44,279 bases of DNA from Bacteroidales bacterium (GCA_012837935.1 DUQG01000074.1:1-44279); one strand, 5' to 3'. Positions 7,928-16,390 are shown, counted from the first letter of the stretch. Notes: a model not told the origin generated them from the letters alone. Numbers and translations are program-made.

Positions 7928-8800
7928 CTATCCTATCGTATGATTAGCAATTAGCTCTTTTATCATACTTTCTATTTCTGCATCGTTAGCAGTTAATTTT
8001 TTGCTCTCTTTGGCAGTAAACACAACGCTTTCTATCCCTTTTACTTTCGTAGGTGAACCACTAAGACCGAGCCATTGCGGATCGTGCTCAATATCTGCAG
8101 CACCCCATTCTACAAGATTTAAGTATGGATGTGATTCATGAAATCCTGTGTAATCCTCACTGCTTGCTTGCAGTTCGGTTGGCGTTTTGGCATATTTGTA
8201 TTTCATTACGCGCTTCGCATTGCGTGGACGACAGGGTGCAGCAGTTCCATTTACGGTTACCACCATTGGCAAAGAGCCTTTTAATACTTCTACACCACGT
8301 TCTACACGGCGTTTCACAGTAATGGTGTCTTTTGTAACGTCCAAAATTTCTTCAGCGTAAGTAATTTGTGGGAAGCCTAGTTTTTCGGCTACTTGTGGTC
8401 CGGTTTGAGCTGTGTCGCCGTCAATAGCTTGACGACCGCAGATAATCATATCTACTTTTCCCATTTTGCGAATAGCACACGAAAGTGCATAAGAAGTTGC
8501 CAAACTATCCGAGCCGGCAAATTCACGACCGCTTAGTAAATAACCTTTGTCTGCTCCACGGAAAAGTCCTTCACGAAGAACTTCGGCTGCTCGCACGGGT
8601 CCCATGGACAACAGGCTAACGGTAGTTCCGGGATGTTTATCTTTGATGCGAAGAGCTTGTTCCAATGCATTTAAATCCTCAGGATTGAAAATAGCAGGTA
8701 GTGCGGCACGATTTACCGTACCATCAGCTTTCATCGCATCTTTGCCAACGTTTTGCGTATCCGGCACCTGTTTGGCAAGAACAACAATATTGTAACTCAT
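7928..8800 (-). CDS. etfB: Electron transfer flavoprotein beta subunit
   Basis: 290 residues, starting MSYNIVVLAKQVPDT as usual for EtfB. It contains the AMP/FAD-site motifs IICGRQAIDGDTAQTGPQVAE and the VTVNGTAAPCRPRNAKRVMKYK block; the adjacent ERGVEVLKGSLPMVV segment is the recognition-loop region. It forms the heterodimer with EtfA. The gene leads the etfB-esterase-etfA-(four-helix bundle)-acyl-CoA dehydrogenase run. A -7-like box and a palindrome lie about 70 bp upstream. The short gaps to the esterase and from the esterase to etfA allow co-transcription. Confidence 0.93.
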   Translation of the reverse strand: MSYNIVVLAKQVPDTQNVGKDAMKADGTVNRAALPAIFNPEDLNALEQALRIKDKHPGTTVSLLSMGPVRAAEVLREGLFRGADKGYLLSGREFAGSDSLATSYALSCAIRKMGKVDMIICGRQAIDGDTAQTGPQVAEKLGFPQITYAEEILDVTKDTITVKRRVERGVEVLKGSLPMVVTVNGTAAPCRPRNAKRVMKYKYAKTPTELQASSEDYTGFHESHPYLNLVEWGAADIEHDPQWLGLSGSPTKVKGIESVVFTAKESKKLTANDAEIESMIKELIANHTIG

Positions 8801-8869
8801 AGTGCTTAATGTTTATAAATTTTTATTTTTTTGATATTATTGCTTATTCTTTTTTAAAAAAACAGATTA

Positions 8870-8891
8870 CAAATATACGGATTTTAATCCG
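8870..8891 (-). promoter_or_regulatory. Putative etfB promoter -7 box with overlapping operator-like palindrome
   Basis: The minus strand reads TATATTTG (complement at 8870-8877), a match to the Bacteroidetes -7 consensus TAnnTTTG. Directly upstream is the palindrome CGGATT-TT-AATCCG (8878-8891), which would lie between the -33 and -7 elements. No good -33 TTTG is seen. Palindromes in this spacer often bind repressors; that role is inference. Confidence 0.5.
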
Positions 8892-8970
8892 AAACTAAGA
8901 TAATCTGCTAAAGTTTAAATTTATTTTAAATAAAAGAGGCGGAGTTTTGGATTTTATTTTTAATCAAAAT

Positions 8971-9012
8971 TACGAAGAGGCTATCTTTCTAAGAAAAGAT
9001 AGCCTCTTCGTA
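8971..9012. terminator. Strong 18-bp hairpin
   Basis: TACGAAGAGGCTATCTTT (8971-8988) pairs perfectly with 8995-9012 around a 6-nt loop. On the minus strand TAATTTTGATT follows; on the plus strand AAGAAACGG follows. It is an isolated strong stem between etfB and the MITE. It could be a terminator for minus-strand transcription coming from the gene-free region, or part of a small RNA. Confidence 0.6.
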
Positions 9013-9176
9013 AAGAAACGGTGTTAGATAATATTAGTGATACTTGTCTTTTTTGTGCGAATGGGTTGTGTTTGATAAAAAACAACATATCTTCGTATGC
9101 GAGAATGTCGCTAAAATGATATTTGTGTACTTTACCTAAAACGTGCGTGCGAAATAAGAATTCGAATAATTGCCAG
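9013..9176. other. Gene-free stretch with nothing recognised
   Basis: No coding potential, tRNA or clear repeat is seen between the 18-bp hairpin and the MITE. Confidence 0.4.
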
Positions 9177-9526
9177 ATAGAATGGGTTCAATCCGAAAAG
9201 TTGTGGGGAATAAAACGACAAATGATTAGCTTGTTTTTTAGCTGAAATCAATTGCCACTGCTTGTCCCGAATTTCGGGAACTTTTAAATCGTGGATAATT
9301 CATTTACAGAGCACAAGGCTTTAGCCAAAATTTATTTAAGTTTGGGCTAAAGCTCTTTGGAAACTAATTACCGTTTTCAGTTGGGACTTTCGGCTTCCAG
9401 CCGAAAGATAACTAACCCGTTATTTTTTATGTTCGGCTGGAAGCCAAACATCCCCACAGTTAAGTTTCTTTCCTATTGGAACTTTTTTCATTCTCCCCAC
9501 AACTTTTTTGCTTGAACCATAGAATG
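9177..9526. mobile_element. MITE-like non-autonomous transposable element with 8-bp target duplication
   Basis: The element proper is 9185-9518 (334 bp). Its ends, 9185-9209 and 9494-9518, are inverted repeats of 25 bp with 22 matches; both begin GGTTCAA and end AAAAGTTGTGGGGA reading inwards. Immediately outside, ATAGAATG occurs at 9177-9184 and again at 9519-9526, a perfect 8-bp direct repeat as left by transposition. There is no ORF inside. The interior holds palindromes: TCCCGA-ATT-TCGGGA (9265-9279), GCTTTAGCC/GGCTAAAGC (9318-9353), CTTTCGGCT-TCC-AGCCGAAAG (9387-9407) and TTCGGCT-GGA-AGCCAAA (9432-9448). An 8-bp duplication and GG-starting ends fit families such as ISL3 or IS1595, but the parent is not identified. 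Confidence 0.85.
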
Positions 9527-9574
9527 CTATTTATTTTTCGTAAGAAATTAATATTGAACTCACGGTAAATAAAA

Positions 9575-9602
9575 AAATTCCTGCAAGAAATTGCAGGAAT
9601 TT
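9575..9602 (-). terminator. Terminator of the SusC/SusD operon
   Basis: AAATTCCTGCAA (9575-9586) pairs with TTGCAGGAATTT (9591-9602) around a GAAA loop. It lies 27 bp past the stop of the last operon gene and is followed on the minus strand by a T-run. Confidence 0.85.
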
Positions 9603-9628
9603 TTTATAATTAAGACTCTAACAAATCA

Positions 9629-10504
9629 TTATGGTAAAGTAATAATAATTACACCATCTTTCTGAGTATTATTCCAACCACCTACACCATCAACATAATA
9701 CATAGGTGCCAATTGAACAGTCTTAGCGTCTAACCATTTATTGAATGTTACTCCTATATCTTTGAATGCAGATGGGTGATAAACATAAATAGGTTGTTTG
9801 CTATCTGCTTGATAATTTACACCCAAGAAGAAACGTTCAAAGCTTACAAGATTATCTGTTGTTGTCCAGAACTCTACATAAGGAGTAGTTGAAGTAGCTC
9901 TCCAATCTTCCCACTCACCATCATCATTTGCCATTGTTTCAGCATATGGAGTTACAGCTCTGTATCGGTCAAATCCTTCGGCTTTAAGGATTTCTACCGA
10001 GTATGCAACACCGGAAGCCCAGTTGTCAACATAACTACCTTTACCAAGTGAAGTCCAAGAATAAGCTTTGTTTACCTCTACAGTTGTAGTTGCAACACCG
10101 CTTTTAGACGCTAAGTTAGCCGGTATAGTTAATTCTACCTGTAATACAACTCCGATTGCTAAAGGGTTAACATTAACTGTAATTGATGTTTTTGCTTCAC
10201 CTTCAGCAAAAGAAAAATCAGTAACTGTTACGCCGGCTAATTCAGATTTATCAGGTAATGTTGCTTTTAATTTAACAGCGCCAGTCAATGATTCCGACAC
10301 ATCACTACGAAACAAATCAACGGTAAATGTAGGGTTATTTGCAGATACTGTTTTTTTATTAAGTACTTTATTTATAAATGTTACCCCTGTTACACTATCC
10401 GTTTGGAGATCAATTTTCGTTCCAATATTTTCTTGTTCGCAACTGGTCATAAAACCAAGAAGCAAAATTGAACAAGCAAATAATATTTTATTTATTTTTT
10501 TCAT
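9629..10504 (-). CDS. Lipoprotein of a SusCD operon (SusE-position surface protein)
   Basis: 291 residues. The signal peptide has lipobox LLLGFMTSC (Cys about 21), so it should be a lipoprotein, probably surface-exposed. The N-terminal half (about 35-145) looks like a beta-sandwich repeat rich in T/V strands (TFTVDLFRSDVS, EGEAKTSITVNVNP). The C-terminal half is aromatic-rich (WTSLGKGSYVDNW, YHPSAFKDIG, MYYVDGVGGWNN). It has no catalytic motif that I recognise. Its position after susD is where SusE/SusF-type binding proteins usually lie, so it probably helps capture the substrate of the SusCD transporter. It ends cleanly before a strong terminator. The function is inferred from position only. 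Confidence 0.8.
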   Translation of the reverse strand: MKKINKILFACSILLLGFMTSCEQENIGTKIDLQTDSVTGVTFINKVLNKKTVSANNPTFTVDLFRSDVSESLTGAVKLKATLPDKSELAGVTVTDFSFAEGEAKTSITVNVNPLAIGVVLQVELTIPANLASKSGVATTTVEVNKAYSWTSLGKGSYVDNWASGVAYSVEILKAEGFDRYRAVTPYAETMANDDGEWEDWRATSTTPYVEFWTTTDNLVSFERFFLGVNYQADSKQPIYVYHPSAFKDIGVTFNKWLDAKTVQLAPMYYVDGVGGWNNTQKDGVIIITLP

Positions 10505-10541
10505 ATTATTTATTTCTTATAAGTTAGTCATTACTTAATTG

Positions 10542-12080
10542 TTATTTAGTATCACCAGCTGGATTTTGGTCTGTTTCCGGATTCATGTTCTTATTTCCGT
10601 CAAACTCTTTTTGAGGAATGGTTAGTACCCACATAAAGCTTTCAGGATCATTTGTAGGTCTGTTGCCAAGCAATGCTGCAGTTGGCCATCCCATTTCTGC
10701 AGTACGACGGAAGCCTTGTTTTAATCTACGAATATCATAGATACGTCCGAACTCACCCCACAACTCAATACGACGTTGTGTAAGAATTTCTTCAAGAAGT
10801 GAACCTGAATCATCAGAAGTTAACGCAGATAGAGTTTTTCCTGTTTTAGCAGTAGCGTAATCCGGGTCGCGTTGACTCATAAGTGCCATTAAGTGAGTTT
10901 TTGCTGTTGCATCATCATCCAAGCGAACGGCTGCTTCAGCTGCAGTTAGATACATTTCTTCAATACGCATCCAGATGTAGTCACCTAACCAAGTTTTTAT
11001 GTCAGAGAATTTGAATTTTTCTTGTTGGTAACCATTTGTCTTATTTGTTGCGTTTGTAGGATCCCACCATGCACGACGAGCGTCTTTAGCTCCCATTTTA
11101 GCGTAAAGCAATTTGTTTATCTGCTTGCGTGCACTTTCCCCGTATGCTTTTGCTTCGTGGTCCATGTGAGTGAAGAAACCTGCATACATACCGGATTGGT
11201 CAGCAATAATTTCTGCACCCCACATCACGTTACCTGCGTTAACATCATTCAAACCTTTGAAGCTTGCAACAGGCAAAATTTTCGCACTACTTGCAGCAAT
11301 AGCATCTTCAGCCGCTTTTTTTGCTACCGCCCAATTTTCCATCACCATAGCAATTCTTGCTTTAATAGCCAATGCTACAGAATAGTCAATGTGACTGATA
11401 TGCTGACGGGTAGTTCCATCAAGCAATTCAACGGCTTTATCAATGTCATTTGTGATTTGTGTATAAACTTCTTGAACTGAAGCACGTGGATTACCTTGAG
11501 TTCCTGCTACTGTCGGCTCTGTGTATATCGGACAACAAGCTTCTGTTTCATGTCCTTTATAAGTACGAGCAAATGTTTGAGCAAGCATAAAGTAAGAATA
11601 TGCTCTGATAGCGTATGCTTGACCAATAACATAGTTTACATCAGAAGGTAAGCCTGCCATAGTTTCTTCAGCTGCTAAAATATAGTTTGCATTTGCAATC
11701 CATTTATAGTATGCATTCCATAAGTCATAAGATCTCCAAGTAGTTTGAGCAAATCTCTGTTTAACGTTGTAAATAGCGTCAAACCAGAACCATCCACTAC
11801 CTGTGGCATTCATAATCATATCTTCCCCCATTACGTCACCCATTAGGTTGTATGCGGTAATACCAAAGCATTGGTGAGTGTTACCGGTTGTTGACCACCC
11901 TGCAGTGTACATAGAGCGATATATACCGTTAAGGGGTACAAGTGCTGAGTTTGCATTTGACAATAGACCAGTACCAGACATTGAGTCGGTTGGGATTGTT
12001 TCTAACGTATCTTCAGAGCAAGAAGAGAGCACAAACAAACTCATTATCCCTATTAAAATATAAATTAATTTATTTTTCAT
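10542..12080 (-). CDS. SusD/RagB-family nutrient-binding lipoprotein
   Basis: 512 residues. Lipobox LFVLSSC (Cys about 21) followed by SEDTLETIPTDSMSG. The family's TPR-like helices are present: AIRAYSYFMLAQTFARTYKG is the classic RAYxYFxLAQ segment. The C-terminal signature LLEEILTQRRIELWGEFGRIYDIRRLKQG is also intact. SusD proteins form the lid of the SusC channel in the outer membrane and bind the incoming glycan or peptide. It sits 53 bp after susC and 37 bp before the operon's lipoprotein. No glycoside hydrolase or dedicated regulator is in the operon, so the imported substrate cannot be deduced. Confidence 0.93.
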   Translation of the reverse strand: MKNKLIYILIGIMSLFVLSSCSEDTLETIPTDSMSGTGLLSNANSALVPLNGIYRSMYTAGWSTTGNTHQCFGITAYNLMGDVMGEDMIMNATGSGWFWFDAIYNVKQRFAQTTWRSYDLWNAYYKWIANANYILAAEETMAGLPSDVNYVIGQAYAIRAYSYFMLAQTFARTYKGHETEACCPIYTEPTVAGTQGNPRASVQEVYTQITNDIDKAVELLDGTTRQHISHIDYSVALAIKARIAMVMENWAVAKKAAEDAIAASSAKILPVASFKGLNDVNAGNVMWGAEIIADQSGMYAGFFTHMDHEAKAYGESARKQINKLLYAKMGAKDARRAWWDPTNATNKTNGYQQEKFKFSDIKTWLGDYIWMRIEEMYLTAAEAAVRLDDDATAKTHLMALMSQRDPDYATAKTGKTLSALTSDDSGSLLEEILTQRRIELWGEFGRIYDIRRLKQGFRRTAEMGWPTAALLGNRPTNDPESFMWVLTIPQKEFDGNKNMNPETDQNPAGDTK

Positions 12081-12133
12081 ATTATCATGTTTTTATTTAT
12101 TATCAATTAATATAATATAAGTCTATTAATTTT

Positions 12134-15100
12134 TTAGAAATTAATTTCAAGACCTATGCTATAAGTTTTATTTGGTGTATAAGTATAGTCTGTACCACCG
12201 CTAAAGTTATATTGCGGGTCCATACCTTGAAGATGCGTGAATAACGCTAAATTATCAACAGAACCAAATACTCTGATGGAATTAAGTTTGGCACGATTAA
12301 CAACAAGTGATTTAGGTAGTGTATAACCTAAAGTAATGTTTTTAATTGCAAAATAGGATGCATCAATTAAGAAACGGTCTGTTGTTGTGCTTGCACCACC
12401 AACTAAAATACGAGGAACATCTGTGATGTCGCCTGGTTTTTGCCAACGACGAAGCGCGTGTGTATTCCAGTTGTTGTTATAATAAAAGTTATTCATTGTT
12501 CCGGCATATAGTCCGTCATAAATCAAACCACCAACAGAGTAGGTAGAAAGAACAGAAAGTTCAAATCCTTTCCAAGAAAGATTGGTACTCAAGCTTCCAT
12601 ATAGGTCAGGAAGACGACTACCTAAGTAGTACTTACTTCTTGAAGCATGTACATAGTCGCTGCTTACGCGTTCGTTAGTAATGTTACCATCAGCGTCTTT
12701 GTCATATACCCAATATAGTTGTGCTCCGGTTGCAGGATCAACACCGGCAGATTTTGCCATGTAGAATGTGTTAATTGGATTTCCTTCTTTAATACTGTAG
12801 ATACCGGAAATGATTTCAGGAGATTCTGCGGTAAGTTTTAATACTTTGTTGCTTACTGTAGAACCCATCCAGGTTAATTCCCAACGGAAATCTTTTGTTA
12901 GAACAGGTACACCTCTTAACTCAAACTCGAAACCACTGTTTCTCATATCACCAACGTTAGCATTATAGCCGTTGAATCCTGTTGAAGTTGCCATTGGATA
13001 GCTTAACAACAAATCATAGGTCTTCTTATTGTAGTATTCAGCACTTAGGCTTAAGCGGTTATTAAGTACTGTTATGTCAAAACCGGTATTAAAGTTTGCG
13101 TTTTTCTCCCAAGAAACTTTTTTGTTTTCAAGTGATGAAACCATTCCACCAATACGGTTAGAGTTTGGCCATGACAAATTGTAAAGACTTTGCCAAGCAT
13201 AGTAGCTACTAAGAGCGTCGTTACCTTGCTCACCATAACTTACTTTATATGATAAGTTGTCAATCCAAGAAACATCTTGCATAAACTTTTCTTCTGAAAT
13301 ACGCCAGTTTGCACCTACTGACCAGAAGCTACCCCAGCGGTTGTCTTTGAAGAAACGAGAAGAACCGTCTGTACGGACAGAAGCAGAGAAATAGTATCTG
13401 TTGTCATAGTCATAGTTGAAACGACCTAACCAAGATTCAATTCTATAGTTGTCTGTATAAGAGTCGGCATCATAAAGTGTTGTACCCGGACGTAGTTCCA
13501 AAATTCCATCAACCAAGTTGGTTTTTCCGGCTGATAGGTATTCGTATTTGTAGGCGTAATACTCGTGTCCTGCAAGAACATCAAATGTGTGCAAGTCAAA
13601 CTTTCTGTTCCAAGTTAATAATTGGTTGAATGTAAAACTCTGCATACGAGTGTTGTATCTTAAGAGCAAACCTCCGGCATTCCTTTGGTTACCATGGTGC
13701 ATATTCATGTATCTTTTTTGGTTGTTTGTTCTGTAGTCAGTACCAAAGTTGATAGCAAGTTTTAGACCTTTGAATGCTCCAAAGTAATCTTTGTCTGAAC
13801 CAAATACTATTCCAGTTCTCACGCCGGCAATGTCATATTTTGCATCAGCTTTGTCATCCAACAATCCGCCTAGTGGGTTGAAGTCATTGTAACTTCCCGG
13901 ACGTCCTGCTTCACCATAGTCTAGTTGACGCTCACCGGTTTCACCAAGCAAGTCTTTTCCTTGAGCATCTTTTATGTACAGTGGGAACAATGGAGAAATA
14001 AACTGTGCAGAATACCACACGTTAGAATATGCAGAACCGGAGTAATCACTGAAGTTTTGCATTGAGTGTGCTAAAGAAGTGTTCAGGTTAGCGGAGAACC
14101 AGTCAGTTACTGAAGTATTAACATTTGAACGAACGTTGAAACGTTGGAATGAAGTTTTTTCAAGAAGACCTTCTTCGTCCAAATATCCTAAAGAAAACAT
14201 GTACTGAGTTTTATTAGTACCGCCACTTAGTTGCAACTGATGTTCGTGACGTGGAACATTTTCTCTTGTAACTCCATCAAACCAGTTTTCATTCCATGCA
14301 GATTGAGCATCAGCTCTAACCATACCGGTTGCCGGGTCAATTAATTGATCCCATGTATAGTTTTTAAATGGGTTGTAAAGTTCGCCACCTTTTCCGCCAA
14401 GGTTAACGCCAAGAGCTTCTCTTGCTCCTGCTTCAGCATCCGCCCATGAATAGCCGGAATCAAAAATTAAACCGTTACGCAGTGATTCATAAGTCAACTG
14501 CACGAAATCTTTTTGGCCAAGTAGGTCATACTTTTTTAATGCACGAGAAGACCATCCAAGTGTAGATCTCCAAGATACATTTACTTTACCTTCTTTACCA
14601 CGTTTTGTAGTAATCATCACAACCCCGTTTGCACCACGTGCACCATATAGTGCACCAGCAGAAGCATCTTTTAGAATTGTCATCGACTCGATGTCAGCAG
14701 GGTTGATTGAGCTCAAAGAACCATCAAATGGGATTCCGTCAACTACATACAAAGGACTGCTTGAAGCATTGATAGATCCAAATCCGCGGATAATAACAGA
14801 AGCAGCAGAACCTGGTTGACCAGAACCTGAAGTTGTTATAATACCGGTACTTTGTCCTTCTAAACCTTTGGAAATGTTTGTAATAGGACGAAGTTCCAAC
14901 TTCTTGCTGTCAATTACAGATGCAGAACCTGTAAACGACTCTTTTTTGGCTGTACCGTAGGCTACTACCATTACTTCTTCCAATTCAGCCACGTCAAGCT
15001 CCATGCTTACGCGTTGATTAGGTAAGGCAGGTACCTCTACGGACTTCATTCCTACAAGAGAAATTACCAAAGTTTCAGCAGATGTAGGCACAAAGAGTGA

Positions 15101-15283
15101 ATACTTACCACTTGCATCGGTAATCATTCCAATCCTTGAATCACCTTTTACCGTTACGCTCGCACCAATAACCGGCTGTCCGTCTTCAGCAGATACTACT
15201 GTACCGGATGCGATTTTAGTCTGAGCGCTTACCATACTTATACTTGCCGTAATCATTATTAGGCAAGTAAAAAATAGCTTCAT
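12134..15283 (-). CDS. SusC/RagA-family TonB-linked outer-membrane transporter
   Basis: 1049 residues. Signal peptide (about 1-20), then a carboxypeptidase-regulatory-like domain (about 25-100, GTVVSAEDGQPVIGASVTVKG) and the linker EEVMVVAYGTAKKESFTGS that acts as TonB box region. The plug domain carries the SusC signature PLYVVDGIPFDG, SINPADIESMTILKDASAGALYGARGANGVVMITTKRG. A long 22-strand barrel follows and ends SIGLEINF. It imports oligosaccharides or peptides with its SusD partner, powered by TonB-ExbBD. It is the first gene of a three-gene operon with a recognisable promoter about 80 bp upstream. No anti-sigma-interacting N-terminal extension (STN) is seen, so an ECF sigma/anti-sigma pair is not expected. 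Confidence 0.95.
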   Translation of the reverse strand: MKLFFTCLIMITASISMVSAQTKIASGTVVSAEDGQPVIGASVTVKGDSRIGMITDASGKYSLFVPTSAETLVISLVGMKSVEVPALPNQRVSMELDVAELEEVMVVAYGTAKKESFTGSASVIDSKKLELRPITNISKGLEGQSTGIITTSGSGQPGSAASVIIRGFGSINASSSPLYVVDGIPFDGSLSSINPADIESMTILKDASAGALYGARGANGVVMITTKRGKEGKVNVSWRSTLGWSSRALKKYDLLGQKDFVQLTYESLRNGLIFDSGYSWADAEAGAREALGVNLGGKGGELYNPFKNYTWDQLIDPATGMVRADAQSAWNENWFDGVTRENVPRHEHQLQLSGGTNKTQYMFSLGYLDEEGLLEKTSFQRFNVRSNVNTSVTDWFSANLNTSLAHSMQNFSDYSGSAYSNVWYSAQFISPLFPLYIKDAQGKDLLGETGERQLDYGEAGRPGSYNDFNPLGGLLDDKADAKYDIAGVRTGIVFGSDKDYFGAFKGLKLAINFGTDYRTNNQKRYMNMHHGNQRNAGGLLLRYNTRMQSFTFNQLLTWNRKFDLHTFDVLAGHEYYAYKYEYLSAGKTNLVDGILELRPGTTLYDADSYTDNYRIESWLGRFNYDYDNRYYFSASVRTDGSSRFFKDNRWGSFWSVGANWRISEEKFMQDVSWIDNLSYKVSYGEQGNDALSSYYAWQSLYNLSWPNSNRIGGMVSSLENKKVSWEKNANFNTGFDITVLNNRLSLSAEYYNKKTYDLLLSYPMATSTGFNGYNANVGDMRNSGFEFELRGVPVLTKDFRWELTWMGSTVSNKVLKLTAESPEIISGIYSIKEGNPINTFYMAKSAGVDPATGAQLYWVYDKDADGNITNERVSSDYVHASRSKYYLGSRLPDLYGSLSTNLSWKGFELSVLSTYSVGGLIYDGLYAGTMNNFYYNNNWNTHALRRWQKPGDITDVPRILVGGASTTTDRFLIDASYFAIKNITLGYTLPKSLVVNRAKLNSIRVFGSVDNLALFTHLQGMDPQYNFSGGTDYTYTPNKTYSIGLEINF

Positions 15284-15362
15284 TTTTCTTATAAATTTAA
15301 CATTTTTTTAATTAATTGTTATTGTTTTGTGGGATTATTTCTAAAAATATCCAAATAATTTA

Positions 15363-15394
15363 CAAATATATATTATCGTTTTCTAAAATCCAAA
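15363..15394 (-). promoter_or_regulatory. SusC operon promoter
   Basis: On the minus strand TTTG (complement CAAA at 15391-15394) and TATATTTG (complement at 15363-15370) are separated by 20 nt, an exact match to the Bacteroidetes -33/-7 promoter. Transcription would start near 15356, giving a leader of about 70 nt. Confidence 0.8.
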
Positions 15395-15671
15395 TAAATT
15401 GGGACGAAATGAGTTGAAAATTGCATTTTTTGCTTCAAATTGTTATATTGTTCCAATAAAACAAGATATTTACTCTATTTTGTTGACTAAATTTTTTAAA
15501 AGCGAATAAAATGTATGTGCGAATATATAATGTATAATTGTCAGATATACAATACATAAACAAACCGTATTTTGTATCGTTCAAATTTAGTAAAAAATAA
15601 CAAATGCTAAAAATAAATTTGTGTTATGAGTAGATAATTTTACATTATTTCACATTTGAGCAAAATATAAA
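15395..15671. other. AT-rich gene-free stretch upstream of the SusC promoter
   Basis: No gene, tRNA or conserved RNA is recognised here. It is strongly AT-rich and may hold regulator sites for the operon, but no clear palindrome was found. Confidence 0.4.
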
Positions 15672-15763
15672 GGCACATTGCGGTTACAAAAACCGCATCT
15701 GTCGTTGCCGGACAGGTTAACATGCACAGCTTACGGACAATGCCATTCAGAACGGTAATGTCC
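15672..15763. repeat. REP palindrome pair (BIME-like), distant from the RAYT
   Basis: REP one (15672-15700) has stem TGCGGTT/AACCGCA with loop ACAAA and starts GCACATTGCGG, as at 19584 and 19652. REP two (15735-15763) starts GGACAATGCC and ends GGTAATGTCC, the same class as 20381-20409. The order class-one then class-three is also the order found after the RAYT gene at 20343-20409. The copy is about 4 kb from the RAYT, so these palindromes are dispersed. Confidence 0.85.
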
Positions 15764-15810
15764 TTTTATTGACTTGAACCACGAAGTGCTATAATTTCGA
15801 GCATAAAAAA

Positions 15811-15841
15811 ACAGTCTAAGCTTTTGTTTTACTTAGACTGT
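15811..15841. terminator. Bidirectional terminator after the DUF1508 gene
   Basis: ACAGTCTAAG (15811-15820) pairs with CTTAGACTGT (15832-15841). T-runs follow on both strands. It lies 22 bp after the DUF1508 stop. Confidence 0.85.
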
Positions 15842-15863
15842 CTCTTTTTATTGAAAACTATAT

Positions 15864-16196
15864 TTAATCTAGCTCTTCTACGACTTCTGCGTCAGGTGCA
15901 TTTTTCTTAACAGATGTTATTCCGTTTTCACGAGCGGCTGCACTCTCATACATTTCACTGTTACCTATGATTTGTCCATTGGTAGCAGTAAGGTTAAAGA
16001 ATGGTTTGCCGTTAGCGGCTTCTTTTCTATCAAAACGAGCATCGTTCTGTGAGTTTTTCTTTACTGATTCTATACCATTTAAGCAAGATGCTTTGCTGGC
16101 ATAGCCTTGACTGGTTAAAATAACTTGTCCGTTTCCGGCTTTTAGATTAAATTGATAATCGCCATTTTTTCTTAATGATACTACAAATTTTCCCAT
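15864..16196 (-). CDS. YegP/DUF1508 family protein
   Basis: 110 residues starting MGKFVVSLRKNGDYQFNLKA. It has two tandem DUF1508 repeats of about 48 residues. The first has F-NLKAGNGQVILTSQGYASKASCLNGIESVKKN; the second has FNLTATNGQIIGNSEMYESAAARENGITSVKKN. Members are small soluble proteins of unknown biochemical role, sometimes linked to stress. An upstream extension of the frame to 16304 runs through a heptamer repeat array and is not coding, so the start at 16196 was taken. The gene follows yidD on the same strand but is separated by two opposed repeat arrays. Confidence 0.9.
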   Translation of the reverse strand: MGKFVVSLRKNGDYQFNLKAGNGQVILTSQGYASKASCLNGIESVKKNSQNDARFDRKEAANGKPFFNLTATNGQIIGNSEMYESAAARENGITSVKKNAPDAEVVEELD

Positions 16197-16235
16197 GTTT
16201 TTTAGGTTTATAAAGTTAATGAATATATAATAGTA

Positions 16236-16291
16236 GTAGATAGTAGCTGGGAGATGGTAGAAAGGAGATGGTAGAAAGGAGATGGTAGAAA
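16236..16291. repeat. Heptanucleotide array upstream of the DUF1508 start
   Basis: Eight 7-bp units. It begins GTAGATA, GTAGCTG, and then forms three copies of a 14-bp unit GGAGATGGTAGAAA. It lies 39 bp before the start codon of the minus-strand gene. Confidence 0.9.
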
Positions 16292-16330
16292 GAAAACTGT
16301 ACAAATTTCACTCTCTATCTCTAAACTTCG

Positions 16331-16390
16331 CTCTCCACTCAGCTTTCTCCACTCTTCACTCTCAAATCTTCATTCTGTTTTCTCCACTCC
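16331..16390. repeat. Heptanucleotide array just after the yidD stop
   Basis: Period-7 units on the plus strand: CTCTCCA, CTCAGCT, TTCTCCA, CTCTTCA, CTCTCAA, ATCTTCA, TTCTGTT, TTCTCCA. It touches the yidD stop codon (16392-16394) and is pyrimidine-rich on the plus strand, opposite in sense to 16236-16291. Confidence 0.8.

Noticed and set aside
11022-11480. Long open frame antisense to the SusD gene
   Set aside because: It lies opposite a certain gene, has a Cys-rich composition without any family pattern, and is best explained as a shadow frame. The same holds for 4224-4943 opposite etfA and 785-1306 opposite tnpA.
16197-16304. N-terminal extension of the DUF1508 protein
   Set aside because: It is encoded by the heptamer array; the conserved protein starts at MGKFVVSL (16196).
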